A DNA stretch of 64,000 nt from Roseateles sp. (lineage in GTDB: Bacteria; Pseudomonadota; Gammaproteobacteria; Burkholderiales; Burkholderiaceae). Within the stretch, counting starts at the first letter, position 1; each line of letters opens with the position of its first letter. This document shows, piece after piece, positions 12,374 through 20,774 of this stretch. The notes beneath the pieces were generated by a model that saw only the letters and a list, made by a program, of their open reading frames with translations, was not told the origin of the DNA and searched no databases. Both the position numbers and the translations under genes were made by a program. The stretch lies in contig JAFAMW010000039.1 in assembly GCA_019232985.1 (NCBI GenBank), forward strand, positions 1-64,000, written 5' to 3'.

Positions 12374-13087
12374 ATGGCAACGCCCGATCTGTTCGAGCAG
12401 GAGTCCGCCGCGCTCGAGCGCGCGCAGCGCGCGCGCCACGACGCGACGCTGACGTCCGCGCAGTACCGCGACGCGCTCGCCGACCTGGTCGGCCATTTCG
12501 AGCGCCTGATGCGCGAGAGCCGGCGCCTGATCCGCCGCAGCGACCGCGAGGAGCGCGAGCTCAACGTGCTCAACGACGAGCTGCAGAGCCTCGCCGCCCA
12601 GCTCGAGTACAAGGCGCGCCACGACTCGCTGACCGGCGCGCTGAACCGCGGCGCGATCTTCGAGCGCGCGGCCGTGCACCTCGAGCGCGGCCCGCTCGCG
12701 CTCGTCGTGCTCGACATCGACTTCTTCAAGAGCATCAACGACGAGTACGGCCACCCGGCCGGCGACGCCGTGATCTGCGAGGTCGTCGCGCGCCTGCGCA
12801 GCGCCGTGCCGCCCGACGCCGAGATCGGCCGCGTCGGCGGCGAGGAGTTCTCGATCCTGCTGCCCGGCACCGACTTCGAGGCCGCGCTCGCGCGCGCCGA
12901 GCAGATGCGCCAGGTCATCGCGGGCCGGCCGTTCGACTGCCTGCCGGGCCGCATCGTCACGGCGAGTTTCGGCACGAGCTGGACCGGCGCGCGCGGCGCG
13001 TTCGGGGACGCCTACGCGCGCGCCGACGAGGCGCTGTTCGAGGCCAAGCGCGGCGGCCGCAACCAGGTGCGCGCGGGCACCGACTGA
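12374..13087 (+). CDS. siaD: SiaD-like diguanylate cyclase (GGEEF)
   Basis: This 237-aa soluble protein has an N-terminal coiled coil (~1-75, REERELNVLNDELQSLAAQ) and a GGDEF domain (~80-237) with DIDFFKSINDEYGH and the active-site motif RVGGEEF, so it should make c-di-GMP. The residues five positions upstream of GGEEF (PPDAEIGRV) do not form the RxxD inhibitory site. Size and order match SiaD, whose coiled coil binds SiaC. ATG 12374 is preferred; GTG 12347 would overlap siaC by 17 bases. It ends 7 bases from a convergent gene. Confidence 0.88.
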   Translation: MATPDLFEQESAALERAQRARHDATLTSAQYRDALADLVGHFERLMRESRRLIRRSDREERELNVLNDELQSLAAQLEYKARHDSLTGALNRGAIFERAAVHLERGPLALVVLDIDFFKSINDEYGHPAGDAVICEVVARLRSAVPPDAEIGRVGGEEFSILLPGTDFEAALARAEQMRQVIAGRPFDCLPGRIVTASFGTSWTGARGAFGDAYARADEALFEAKRGGRNQVRAGTD

Positions 13088-13094
13088 CGCAGGC

Positions 13095-13868
13095 CTATTT
13101 CTCGAGCGCCGTCATCGGCGCGTTGTCGAGGTAGGCGCGCTCGTAGCGCGCCGCGACGCCCTTCGCGCGCAGGCGGTCGAGCGCGGCCTGCAGCTTCCTG
13201 ATCGCGTCGGGGTCGGTGCCCGGCGCGCAGCCGAGCGCGACGTCGACGTCGCGCAGGCGCAGCGCCTCGCGCACCGCGACGCCGAGGTTGGCCGCGCGGT
13301 AGCGGCCGAGGATCGCGCCCGAGGCCCAGAGGTCGAAGCGGCCCTTCTCGAGCATGCGCGGCGCCGTCACCTGCAGCGAGATGCTTGCGACGCGCAGGCC
13401 CGCGATATGTTCGACGACGCCCTGGGCGACGTCGTCGGCCGCGACGCCGACGACGAGGCCCTGCTTGATCACGTCGTCGACGCTCTTGAGCGCGAGCTGG
13501 CGCCCGGCCGGCGCGAACAGCACGACGCCGCCGCGCGCGAACGGCCCGACCCAGACGAACTGCGCCTCGCGCTCGGGCGTGCGGCCGAGGCCGATCAGGC
13601 AGGCGTTCGGCTGGTGCGAGTAGGTCTCGAACGCGCGCGGCCAGGGCATTTCCTGGAGCGCGATGTTCACCCCGGCGTCGGCCGCGGCGCGCCGGAGCAG
13701 GTCGATCGCGAGCCCCGAGAACAGCTCGCCGCCGATCGCGTAGGCGAGCGGCGGGTTGTGGTCGGTCGCGACGCGCAGCGTGACCTGCGCGCCGGCCGGC
13801 GCGACCCGGCCCGCGAGGCAGGCGCATGCCAGAAGGACCAGGGGCAGGCGACGCCGGGCGCGCATCAT
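13095..13868 (-). CDS. Periplasmic solute-binding protein, SBP_bac_3 type
   Basis: This 257-aa protein has a signal peptide (~1-27, ending APAGAQ) and the two-lobe binding-protein pattern of polar amino-acid receptors: LRVATDHNPPLAYAIGGELFSGLAIDLLRRAA at the N-lobe and FDLWASGAILGRYRA near the hinge. No permease or ATPase gene is adjacent, so it may be a stand-alone sensor ligand protein or a component of a distant transporter. It converges with the siaD-type cyclase. Its own promoter probably lies in the AT-rich block just upstream. Confidence 0.8.
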   Translation of the reverse strand: MMRARRRLPLVLLACACLAGRVAPAGAQVTLRVATDHNPPLAYAIGGELFSGLAIDLLRRAAADAGVNIALQEMPWPRAFETYSHQPNACLIGLGRTPEREAQFVWVGPFARGGVVLFAPAGRQLALKSVDDVIKQGLVVGVAADDVAQGVVEHIAGLRVASISLQVTAPRMLEKGRFDLWASGAILGRYRAANLGVAVREALRLRDVDVALGCAPGTDPDAIRKLQAALDRLRAKGVAARYERAYLDNAPMTALEK

Positions 13869-13881
13869 GGGCGAATCATCC

Positions 13882-13913
13882 GTTATTTGATATTAATGAT
13901 AATTCTAGTTGTG
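13882..13913. promoter_or_regulatory. AT-rich promoter/operator block, weakly Fur-box-like
   Basis: A ~32-base AT-rich island (GTTATTTGATATTAATGATA...) stands out in the GC-rich background between the divergent genes at 13868 (minus) and 14050 (plus). On the minus strand TTCACA, 17 bases, TATCAA could serve as -35/-10 for the binding-protein gene. The core AATGATAAT equals half of a Fur box, but the other half fits poorly. Confidence 0.35.
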
Positions 13914-14049
13914 AATCGCGCATTTTCGGGGGCTCGTGCCTCGTTATTCGAGCGCAGAATGTAAAGCTTGCGAGTCGCGCGCGGCGCGGGCTCAAGTGTT
14001 CAGGAAAGCGGTCGAAGAACGTCAGGTCGGCAAAGCACTGGAGAGCGCC

Positions 14050-14841
14050 ATGATTGCTTCCATTACCAGCGCGACCATCGATCTGACCGTTCAATTCGGC
14101 AGCAGCAACCCTGCAACGGCACCCACCCAGGGCGCCACCGGTCAAGGCGACGATGGCGGGCAACATGTTCACCACCACCACGGCGGCGGCGGAGGGCAGC
14201 TGCTGCAGGCCCTGCAGCAGGCCTTCCAGTCGCTGGGCCTGAGCAGCAGCGGCGCGGGCGCGAGCAGCGCCACGAGCGCGTCGAGCAGCAGCTCGGACGA
14301 CGCCGGCTCGAGCCTCGCGACGGCGCTGCGCGACTTCGTGCACGCGTTGTTCGGCGCGATCCACGACGCGCTCGACAACGCGTCGTCGAGCAGCGCGACG
14401 ACGGGCACGAGTGCGACGACGCCCACGACGACGGCAGCGGGCACCACCACCGCGACAACGGCCGCGCCCCCCCCGGTGACGACGAGCAGCGCGTCGACGA
14501 GCTCGGTGACGACGGCGAGCAGCAGCACGCCGGCCGCCGGCGGCCATGCCGGCCGCTTCGCGTCGGGCCTGTCGACGCTGATCACCGAGGTCAGCAACGG
14601 CAACGCTCCCACGCAGCTGCAGAGTGCGTTCAACACGCTGCTCGGCGACCTGCAGGCGGCCAACGGCACGAGCAGCAGCGCGACGACGGCCGCACCGCCG
14701 ACGGGCACGACGACGGCGACGAACCCGAGCGCGGTCACGCTGCAGACGCTGCTGACGACGCTGCAGCAGGATCTCGGCTACGACCACCACGCGAGCGGCG
14801 GCACCACGGCGGTCGGCGGCACGGTCAGCGCCCAGGCCTGA
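14050..14841 (+). CDS. Low-complexity Ser/Thr/Ala-rich protein of unknown function
   Basis: This 263-aa protein starts at ATG 14050 (MIASITSATIDLTVQFG). It has no signal peptide or membrane helix. A His/Gly cluster (HVHHHHGGGGG, ~39-49) is followed by amphipathic segments (LLQALQQAFQSLGL; LATALRDFVHALFGAIHDAL) and long Ser/Thr/Ala linkers. Two later segments (GRFASGLSTLITEVSNG; LQSAFNTLLGDLQA) look like repeats of the same helical unit. The composition suggests a secreted or surface protein lacking a classical leader, but I do not recognise a function. Upstream in-frame codons extend to 13936 but lack a good start. Confidence 0.6.
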   Translation: MIASITSATIDLTVQFGSSNPATAPTQGATGQGDDGGQHVHHHHGGGGGQLLQALQQAFQSLGLSSSGAGASSATSASSSSSDDAGSSLATALRDFVHALFGAIHDALDNASSSSATTGTSATTPTTTAAGTTTATTAAPPPVTTSSASTSSVTTASSSTPAAGGHAGRFASGLSTLITEVSNGNAPTQLQSAFNTLLGDLQAANGTSSSATTAAPPTGTTTATNPSAVTLQTLLTTLQQDLGYDHHASGGTTAVGGTVSAQA

Positions 14842-14867
14842 TCGAGGCAATTTGAAGTAGGGCCTGT

Positions 14868-15020
14868 CAACGCTGCGCAGACCCGGTAGAACGCCGCGAG
14901 CAGGACCAGCGCCGGCAGCCGGAAGGCCGCCGAGACGCAGGCCGCCTTGGCCGGAAAGCCGACGCGGCGGAAGACCCGCACGCCCCGGCCGAACAGGCCC
15001 TCGTCGCGGAACGATGGCGG
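14868..15020 (-). pseudogene. Possible remnant of a chemoreceptor N-terminus
   Basis: On the minus strand this stretch reads FRDEGLFGRGVRVFRRVGF and then a hydrophobic helix KAACVSAAFRLPALVLLAAF. That resembles the start and first membrane segment of Burkholderiales methyl-accepting chemotaxis or PAS-GGDEF proteins, and then loses similarity. There is no credible start, ribosome site or downstream domain. The remaining gene-free sequence here (14842-15240) shows nothing else I can name. Confidence 0.3.
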
Positions 15021-15240
15021 TGTGGCTGGCCCGATCCATGGTCCGAGCCCCCTCTCGTGCGGGCGTCTCGCCGCGAACGTCGCGGCCGCGCCCTGGCGGG
15101 CCAGTTTGTCGAGGCGCTGCGGCGCCCGCCACCGCGTGTGTGCGGAATAGCCGCCCGCGCAATCCGCATTGGACGAAGCGCCGACAGGGCTTCGAGAATG
15201 CACTCCCTGGGCGCGGCCGCATCGAAGCGATGATGCGGGC

Positions 15241-16467
15241 ATGACCGCGCCTGCCCTGCCGATGACCCGACACCTTTCTGACACCCTGCGCCGCGCGACC
15301 GCGCGGTCGATGTTCGCCTTGCTCGCCGCCGCGCTGGTCCCCGCCGCCGTGCTGGCCGGGACCGACTGCCAGCCGGCCGCGCTCGCCTACGTCGGCAGCG
15401 AGGCCGGCCAGCTCGTCGCGCTGCGCCTCGACGCGTGCGCGGGACGGCTCGAGGCGATCGGCCCGGTCGCCGCGCTCGCGCGGCCGCGCTGGGCCGTCGC
15501 CGCGCCGGGCAAGCTCTACGTCGCGAGCGACCCGGCCGGCCAGGACGGCCGCGTCGTCGCGTTCCGCGTCGACGCGGCGAGCGGCGCGCTCGACAAGTTC
15601 GACGAGGCGCCGGCCGGCGGCACGGGCACCATGCAGCTGTGGCTCGACGCCCCGTCGCAGACCCTGCTCGCCGCGCATGACGGCAACGGCGCGGTGACGA
15701 GCTTCGCGATCGACGCCGACGGCCGCCTCGGCCCGCGCGCGAGCGCGGTCCAGGACCTCGGCATGGGGCCGGCGCCGCGCCAGCAGGGCCCGCACGCGCA
15801 GGGCGTCGTCGTCGCGCCCGAGGGCCGCTACGCGCTCGTGCCCGACCTCGGCGCCGACCGCGTGTTCGTCTACGCGTTCGACCGCACGATGCACGCGCTC
15901 GTGCCGACCGCTGTCGACCTCGCCCAGGAGACGCGCCGGCGCCGCGCAGCCGAGGCGCCCGAGCCGCCGCACGAGCTCGTGCTGCCGCCGGGCAGCGGGC
16001 CGCACCACCTGGTGTTCGGCGCCGACGGCCGCTACGCCTACCTGCTCGACGAGCTTGGCGCCGACCTCGTCGTGCTGCGCTGGAACGCCGCGGCGGGCCG
16101 GCTCGCCGCGGTGCAGACGCTCGCGCTCTCGAGCCCGGACCACGCCGGCCCGAAGAGCGGCGCCGAACTCGTGCTCGGCGCCGACGGCCGGCATCTGTAC
16201 GTCGCGAACCGCGGCGCGAACGCGCTGCAGGTCTACGCGGTCGACGCGGCGAGCGGCGCGCTCGCGCTCGAGCAGCGCATCGCGTCGGCCGGCGCCACGC
16301 CGTGCACCATGACGCTCGACGCGTCGGGCCGCTGGCTGCTCGTCGCGAGCGCGCTGGCCGACAAGGTGAGCCTGCTGCGCGTGGACGCCGCGAGCGGCCG
16401 GCTCGAGGCCACCGGGCAGGCGGTCGACGTCGCGTCGCCGCTGAGCATCGTATTTGCAGCAGAATGA
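15241..16467 (+). CDS. Lactonase-family seven-bladed beta-propeller protein, exported
   Basis: This 408-aa protein has an N-terminal export signal (~20-40, MFALLAAALVPAAVLAG). Repeated propeller blades of ~45 residues follow (ALAYVGSEAGQLVALRLDACAGRLEAIGP; LYVANRGANALQVYAVDAASGAL), typical of 6-phosphogluconolactonase-like (YbhE) proteins. ATG 15241 is used; ATG 15262 gives a shorter leader. The aldehyde dehydrogenase gene begins 19 bases later on the same strand, so they are probably co-transcribed. A lactonase plus a semialdehyde dehydrogenase would fit oxidative sugar-acid catabolism, but the propeller could also be a non-enzymatic scaffold. Confidence 0.75.
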   Translation: MTAPALPMTRHLSDTLRRATARSMFALLAAALVPAAVLAGTDCQPAALAYVGSEAGQLVALRLDACAGRLEAIGPVAALARPRWAVAAPGKLYVASDPAGQDGRVVAFRVDAASGALDKFDEAPAGGTGTMQLWLDAPSQTLLAAHDGNGAVTSFAIDADGRLGPRASAVQDLGMGPAPRQQGPHAQGVVVAPEGRYALVPDLGADRVFVYAFDRTMHALVPTAVDLAQETRRRRAAEAPEPPHELVLPPGSGPHHLVFGADGRYAYLLDELGADLVVLRWNAAAGRLAAVQTLALSSPDHAGPKSGAELVLGADGRHLYVANRGANALQVYAVDAASGALALEQRIASAGATPCTMTLDASGRWLLVASALADKVSLLRVDAASGRLEATGQAVDVASPLSIVFAAE

Positions 16468-16486
16468 AGACGAAGAGGTAGCGAGG

Positions 16487-17926
16487 ATGTACAGGAACCT
16501 GATCAACGGCGAATGGGTCGACGGCGCGGCGACGACGCGCAACATCAACCCCTCGGACACGCGCGACGTGATCGGCGAGTTCGCGCAGGCCGGCATGGCC
16601 CAGGTCGACGCGGCGATAGCCGCCGCGCGCGCCGCGGCGCCGGCCTGGGGGCGGTCGACGCCGCAGCAGCGCTTCGACATCCTCGACGCGGCCGGCGCCG
16701 AAATCCTGGCGCGCAGGGCCGAACTTGGCGACATGCTCGCGCGCGAGGAGGGCAAGACCCTGCCCGAGGCGATCGGCGAGGTCCAGCGCGCCGGCAATAT
16801 CTTCAAGTTCTTCGCCGGCGAGGCGCTGCGCCAGTCGGGCGACGCGCTCGCTTCGGTGCGCCCGGGCGTCGGCGTCGAGGTGGTGCGCGAGCCGGTCGGC
16901 GTCGTCGGCCTGATCACGCCGTGGAATTTCCCGATCGCGATCCCGGCGTGGAAGCTCGCGCCCGCGCTCGCGTTCGGCAACGCCGTCGTGATGAAGCCGG
17001 CCGACCTCGTACCGGCGTCGGCCTGGGCGCTCGCCGACATCCTGCAGCGCGCGGGCCTGCCGGCCGGCGTGTTCAACCTCGTGATGGGGCGCGGCTCGGT
17101 CGTCGGCCAGGCGCTGCTCGAGGACCCGCGCGTCGACGCGATCAGTTTCACGGGTTCGCTCGCGACCGGTCGCAAGGTCGCCGCTGCCTGCGTCGCCCGC
17201 CTGGCCAAGTTCCAGCTCGAGATGGGCGGCAAGAACCCCTTCGTCGTGCTCGACGACGCCGACCTCGACGTCGCGGTCAGTTGCGCCGTCAACAGCGGCT
17301 TTTTCTCGACCGGCCAGCGCTGCACGGCGTCGAGCCGCGTGATCGTGACCGAAGGCATCCACGACCGCTTCGTCGCGGCCGTGGTCGAGCGCATGGCCGC
17401 GCTCAAGGTCGGCGACGCGCGCCGGGCCGGCACCGACATCGGCCCGGTCGTCGACGCGAGCCAGCTCGCCCAGGACCTCGAGTACGTCGCGATCGGCCGC
17501 GCCGAGGGTGCGACGCTCGCCGCGGGCGGCAACGCGATCGCGACCAACGCCGACGGCGCGCCGGGCTTCTACATGCAACCGGCGCTGTTCACCGACACGA
17601 CGCCGGCGATGCGCATCAACCGCGAGGAGATCTTCGGCCCCGTGGTGAGCGTGCAGCGCGCGAAGAGCTACGAAGAGGCGCTCGCGCTCGCCAACGACAC
17701 GCCGTTCGGCCTCGCGGCAGGCATCGCGACGAGCTCGCTCAAGCACGCCACGCATTTCAAGCGCCACGCCCAGGCCGGCATGACGATGGTGAACCTGCCG
17801 ACCGCGGGCGTCGACTATCACGTGCCCTTCGGCGGCCGCAAGGGCTCGAGCTACGGCCCGCGCGAGCAGGGCCGCTACGCGGCCGAGTTCTTCACGACCG
17901 TGAAGACGAGCTACACGCAGGCCTGA
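16487..17926 (+). CDS. NAD(P)-dependent aldehyde dehydrogenase, 2-oxoglutarate-semialdehyde type
   Basis: This 479-aa protein has all catalytic elements of the aldehyde dehydrogenase superfamily: ITPWNFPIAIP (catalytic Asn), FTGSLATGRKV (cofactor loop), LEMGGKNPFVVLDDAD (general-base Glu) and FFSTGQRCTASSRVIV (nucleophile Cys). The overall sequence is closest in character to 2,5-dioxovalerate (alpha-ketoglutarate semialdehyde) or succinate-semialdehyde dehydrogenases. GAGG lies near ATG 16487. The substrate cannot be fixed from sequence alone. Confidence 0.85.
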   Translation: MYRNLINGEWVDGAATTRNINPSDTRDVIGEFAQAGMAQVDAAIAAARAAAPAWGRSTPQQRFDILDAAGAEILARRAELGDMLAREEGKTLPEAIGEVQRAGNIFKFFAGEALRQSGDALASVRPGVGVEVVREPVGVVGLITPWNFPIAIPAWKLAPALAFGNAVVMKPADLVPASAWALADILQRAGLPAGVFNLVMGRGSVVGQALLEDPRVDAISFTGSLATGRKVAAACVARLAKFQLEMGGKNPFVVLDDADLDVAVSCAVNSGFFSTGQRCTASSRVIVTEGIHDRFVAAVVERMAALKVGDARRAGTDIGPVVDASQLAQDLEYVAIGRAEGATLAAGGNAIATNADGAPGFYMQPALFTDTTPAMRINREEIFGPVVSVQRAKSYEEALALANDTPFGLAAGIATSSLKHATHFKRHAQAGMTMVNLPTAGVDYHVPFGGRKGSSYGPREQGRYAAEFFTTVKTSYTQA

Positions 17927-18013
17927 TCTTCGAGTGCTGGCTTCATGGGCTTGGCGGCCGGCGCCGTATCGCCGCGGCGTAGGATGGCCCGGCTCTGGAC
18001 AGGAAAGTGTGAG

Positions 18014-18568
18014 ATGGCAGGACTGATGCGCATCGGCCGGCCCGGCGCCGCCGCCGGCCCGAGCTTCGCGACGCCGCTCGCGATGCTGCTCGAATGCCAC
18101 CGCCGCATCGAGGCGCAATGCGACACGCTCGCGCGCCTCGTGCCGCATGTCGGCGCGCTGGGTAGCGACGCCGCGGCGGCCGAGGCCGCGCAGGCCGTGA
18201 TCCGCTACTTCGAGCTCGCCGCACCCAATCACCACGCCGACGAGGAGCTCGACCTGTTCCCGGCCCTGCTCGAGGCGATGGCCGGCTCCGACGCGGTCTG
18301 CCTGCGCGAGATGACGGCGACGCTCGCGGCCGAGCACCAGGAGCTCGAGCGGCGCTGGGCCGGCTTGCACGCGACGCTCGAGCGCATCGCGCGCGGCCAG
18401 GCGGCCGTGCTGTCGGGCGCCGAGGTCGACGGCTTCGCGTCGCTGTACCGCAGCCATATCGCGCGCGAGGAAGCCGAGCTGCTGCCGATGGCCGAGCGCC
18501 TGATCGACGCGGCGACGCTCGAGCGCATCGGCGCGGCCATGCGGCGTCGGCGCGGCGCGAGCGACTAG
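18014..18568 (+). CDS. Hemerythrin HHE-domain protein
   Basis: This 184-aa protein carries the metal-binding histidine pattern of a four-helix hemerythrin-like domain: LLECHRRIEAQ, NHHADEELDLFP, LAAEHQELERRW and YRSHIAREEAELLP. Such proteins bind a di-iron centre and sense or handle oxygen, NO or iron. AGGAAAG at 18001 supports ATG 18014. It follows the aldehyde dehydrogenase by 87 bases and faces a diguanylate cyclase gene across a hairpin. Confidence 0.88.
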   Translation: MAGLMRIGRPGAAAGPSFATPLAMLLECHRRIEAQCDTLARLVPHVGALGSDAAAAEAAQAVIRYFELAAPNHHADEELDLFPALLEAMAGSDAVCLREMTATLAAEHQELERRWAGLHATLERIARGQAAVLSGAEVDGFASLYRSHIAREEAELLPMAERLIDAATLERIGAAMRRRRGASD

Positions 18569-18577
18569 GCCGCGATC

Positions 18578-18598
18578 GCGCCCCCGGCTCCGGGGCGC
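18578..18598. terminator. GC hairpin between convergent genes
   Basis: GCGCCCC (18578-18584) and GGGGCGC (18592-18598) pair with a 7-base loop between the hemerythrin and cyclase stop codons. No T tract follows, so termination would be Rho-assisted or bidirectional. Confidence 0.45.
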
Positions 18599-20437
18599 CT
18601 ACGGCGCGACGCGCTGCTGCCGCGCGCCCGCCTTCGCGCGGTACATGTCGCGGTCGGCCGCGCGGTAGATCGCTTCGCGGTCGGCGAGGTCCGGCCCGTA
18701 GGACGCGAGGCCGATGCTGCCGCCGACCTGGAGCAGCGCGTCCTCGTAGCGCACCGGCCCGCTGCAGGCCGCGTGCAGGCGGCCGAGCAGCGGCCCCTCG
18801 CGCACCTGCGCGCTCGCGAGGCCCGGCAGCAGGATGCCGAACTCGTCGCCGCCGAGGCGCGCGACCGTGTCCATCTCGCGCAGGCTCTCGCCGAGGCGCG
18901 CGGCGACCGCGCGCAACAAGTGGTCGCCAGCGTGGTGGCCGTGGTTGTCGTTGACCTGCTTGAAGCCGTCGAGGTCGACGATCGCGAGCGTGAACGTCGC
19001 GCCGTCGCGCCGGCACGCCGCGATCAGGCGCTCGAGGCGGTCGCGGAACAGCAGGCGGTTCGGCAGCTCGGTCAGCGGGTCCTGGTAGGCGAGCCGCTGC
19101 AGCGCCTGCTGGCTCGCCTCGAGCTCGCGGGTGCGCCGCGCGACGCGGTCCTCGAGCTCGGCCTGGTGCGCCTCGGCTGCGCGCAGCTGTTCCTGCTTGG
19201 CGCCGACGGCGAGCTCGAGCGCGCTCTCGCGCTCGCGGCGCAGGAGGTTGAAGCGCTCGGCGAGCGCCTGCGAGAACAGCACGGCCTCGAACGCGCCGGC
19301 GACGAGGAAGGCGTTCATCGCCAGCGGCGTCGCCGCGACCTTGTTCTGGCCGATCAGGATCAGCAGCGTCAGCGTGACGAAGACCGGGCCGTAGCCGAGC
19401 AGGTAGTACCAGGCCGGCCGGAAGCCCTCGGCGACGCCGCGGTACAGCGCGACGCCGAGCACGAGCGGGAACCACAGCAGCGGCAGCAGCTGGATCACGA
19501 CGCCGGCGAACGCGTAGGCGCCGGCGAGTGCGAGCAGCGTCGACACCGCGTAGGCCGCGGCGACGCCGTGCAGCACGCGCCGGTAGCCGCGCCACACCGA
19601 GCCCGAGTCGAGCAGGTAGAGCGGGAACAGCGCGCCGAAGCAGCCGTACAGGCACACGAGCGCCTGGTTGCGGCCGGGCAGCGCGACGAACGCATCGGAC
19701 CACAGGTACTGCGAGCCGAGGCCGATCAGGTCGGCCGAGAACAGCGCGTAGCTCGTCACGAGCAGCGAATAGAGCAGGAAGATGCGCTGGCGCAGCCGCA
19801 GCGCGAGCAGCAGGTTGTAGAGCGCGAGCCCGGCCATCACGCCGAGGCAGGCCCCGACGACCAGGTAGTCGCCGAGCGCGTGCGGCGCCCAGGTCGCGAG
19901 CCGCCACAGGCGCAGCGGCACGACGAGCGTGTTGTAGCCGCGCAGGCGCAGGTAGATGGTTGTCGGCGCGTCGGCGCGCAGCGTCACCGGCACGAGGAAT
20001 TGCCGCCACGCGAGCGGCCGGGTCGCGAACGGCTGCGTCTCGCCGGTATGCAGGGCCCGCCAGCCGCTCGCGGCCGGCGCGAAGACCTGGACGTCGGCCA
20101 TCGAGAACGGCGAGAGGTCGAGCCACCAGGGCGACGCCGCGGTTGCGCTCGCGCCCGGGTCGGCGGGCAGGTGCACGCGCAGCCACACCGGGTGGTCGAC
20201 GAGGCCCAGCGCCGTGCGGCCCTGCAGCGGCTCGAACGCGGCGGTTCGCGCGCCCTGGATATCGAGGCGCTCGCTTGCGTCGATCAAGACCTCGGCCTGG
20301 CCGTTGAGCAGCGCGCCGTCCTGCGGCGGCGCTGTCGTGGGAGCGGCGTGCAGGCGCAAGCTGACGAAGAGCAGGGCGAGCAGAAGGTGGCGCAGCAGGG
20401 CGAGGCAGGGCAGGGCGGGCTGGCGCAGGGGGCGCAT
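18599..20437 (-). CDS. Membrane diguanylate cyclase with 7TMR-DISM sensor
   Basis: This 612-aa protein has a signal peptide and then a periplasmic 7TMR-DISMED2-like domain (~45-185, VDHPVWLRVHLPAD). Seven predicted membrane helices (~190-390), a coiled coil (~395-440) and a GGDEF domain (~445-612) follow. The active site is ARLGGDEFGILL, and REMD five residues upstream is a good RxxD inhibitory site, so c-di-GMP feedback is expected. The periplasmic domain of this family is thought to bind carbohydrate-like ligands. It stands alone on the minus strand. Confidence 0.92.
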   Translation of the reverse strand: MRPLRQPALPCLALLRHLLLALLFVSLRLHAAPTTAPPQDGALLNGQAEVLIDASERLDIQGARTAAFEPLQGRTALGLVDHPVWLRVHLPADPGASATAASPWWLDLSPFSMADVQVFAPAASGWRALHTGETQPFATRPLAWRQFLVPVTLRADAPTTIYLRLRGYNTLVVPLRLWRLATWAPHALGDYLVVGACLGVMAGLALYNLLLALRLRQRIFLLYSLLVTSYALFSADLIGLGSQYLWSDAFVALPGRNQALVCLYGCFGALFPLYLLDSGSVWRGYRRVLHGVAAAYAVSTLLALAGAYAFAGVVIQLLPLLWFPLVLGVALYRGVAEGFRPAWYYLLGYGPVFVTLTLLILIGQNKVAATPLAMNAFLVAGAFEAVLFSQALAERFNLLRRERESALELAVGAKQEQLRAAEAHQAELEDRVARRTRELEASQQALQRLAYQDPLTELPNRLLFRDRLERLIAACRRDGATFTLAIVDLDGFKQVNDNHGHHAGDHLLRAVAARLGESLREMDTVARLGGDEFGILLPGLASAQVREGPLLGRLHAACSGPVRYEDALLQVGGSIGLASYGPDLADREAIYRAADRDMYRAKAGARQQRVAP

Positions 20438-20774
20438 GGGGACGAGCTTCGGGTGAGGTTCAGCGTCATAGGGAAAGACGCCACAAACGCCGGGGGTCGG
20501 CCGGACCCAGGATATTAGGCGGTCGTCCGGCGCGATTGCCGCATTCGGCGGAGGCTATTCATTTTTTCGGTTCCACGGTGAAGCTGCCCTGCCGTTTCGG
20601 CGCGTTCGTGCTCCTCGGTCTCGCGGTACTGCAGGGCCTGTGGCCTGGGGCTCGAGTACCCCGTGTCCTACCCCTCCGCGCTGGCGATCGCGATCGCCGG
20701 CGCGGGCGGGTGGTGCGCGCGTCGCCGGCCATGACGTCTTGCCGTGCCGGCGTGGCGGCGTATCGTGCGGTCCG
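20438..20774. other. Gene-poor stretch, possible decayed small membrane ORF
   Basis: There is no convincing gene in 337 bases. A plus-strand reading from about 20578 gives a short leader-like peptide (VKLPCRFGAFVLLGLAVLQG). Shifting frame near 20640 continues it as GLEYPVSYPSALAIAIAGAG, which looks like a second hydrophobic segment. This may be a frameshifted remnant; otherwise only the promoter region of the genes on either side. Confidence 0.3.

Noticed and set aside
13896..13914. Genuine Fur box
   Set aside because: Only the AATGATAAT core matches; the right half deviates, so it is kept only as a weak remark.
13876..17547. Very long minus-strand open frame opposite several genes
   Set aside because: It is opposite good plus-strand genes and its translation is Arg/Ala-rich without domains; extreme GC bias removes stop codons from the antisense frames. 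The same applies to 2200-4251, 36550-40137 (upstream of 37530) and 60138-62459 on the minus strand.
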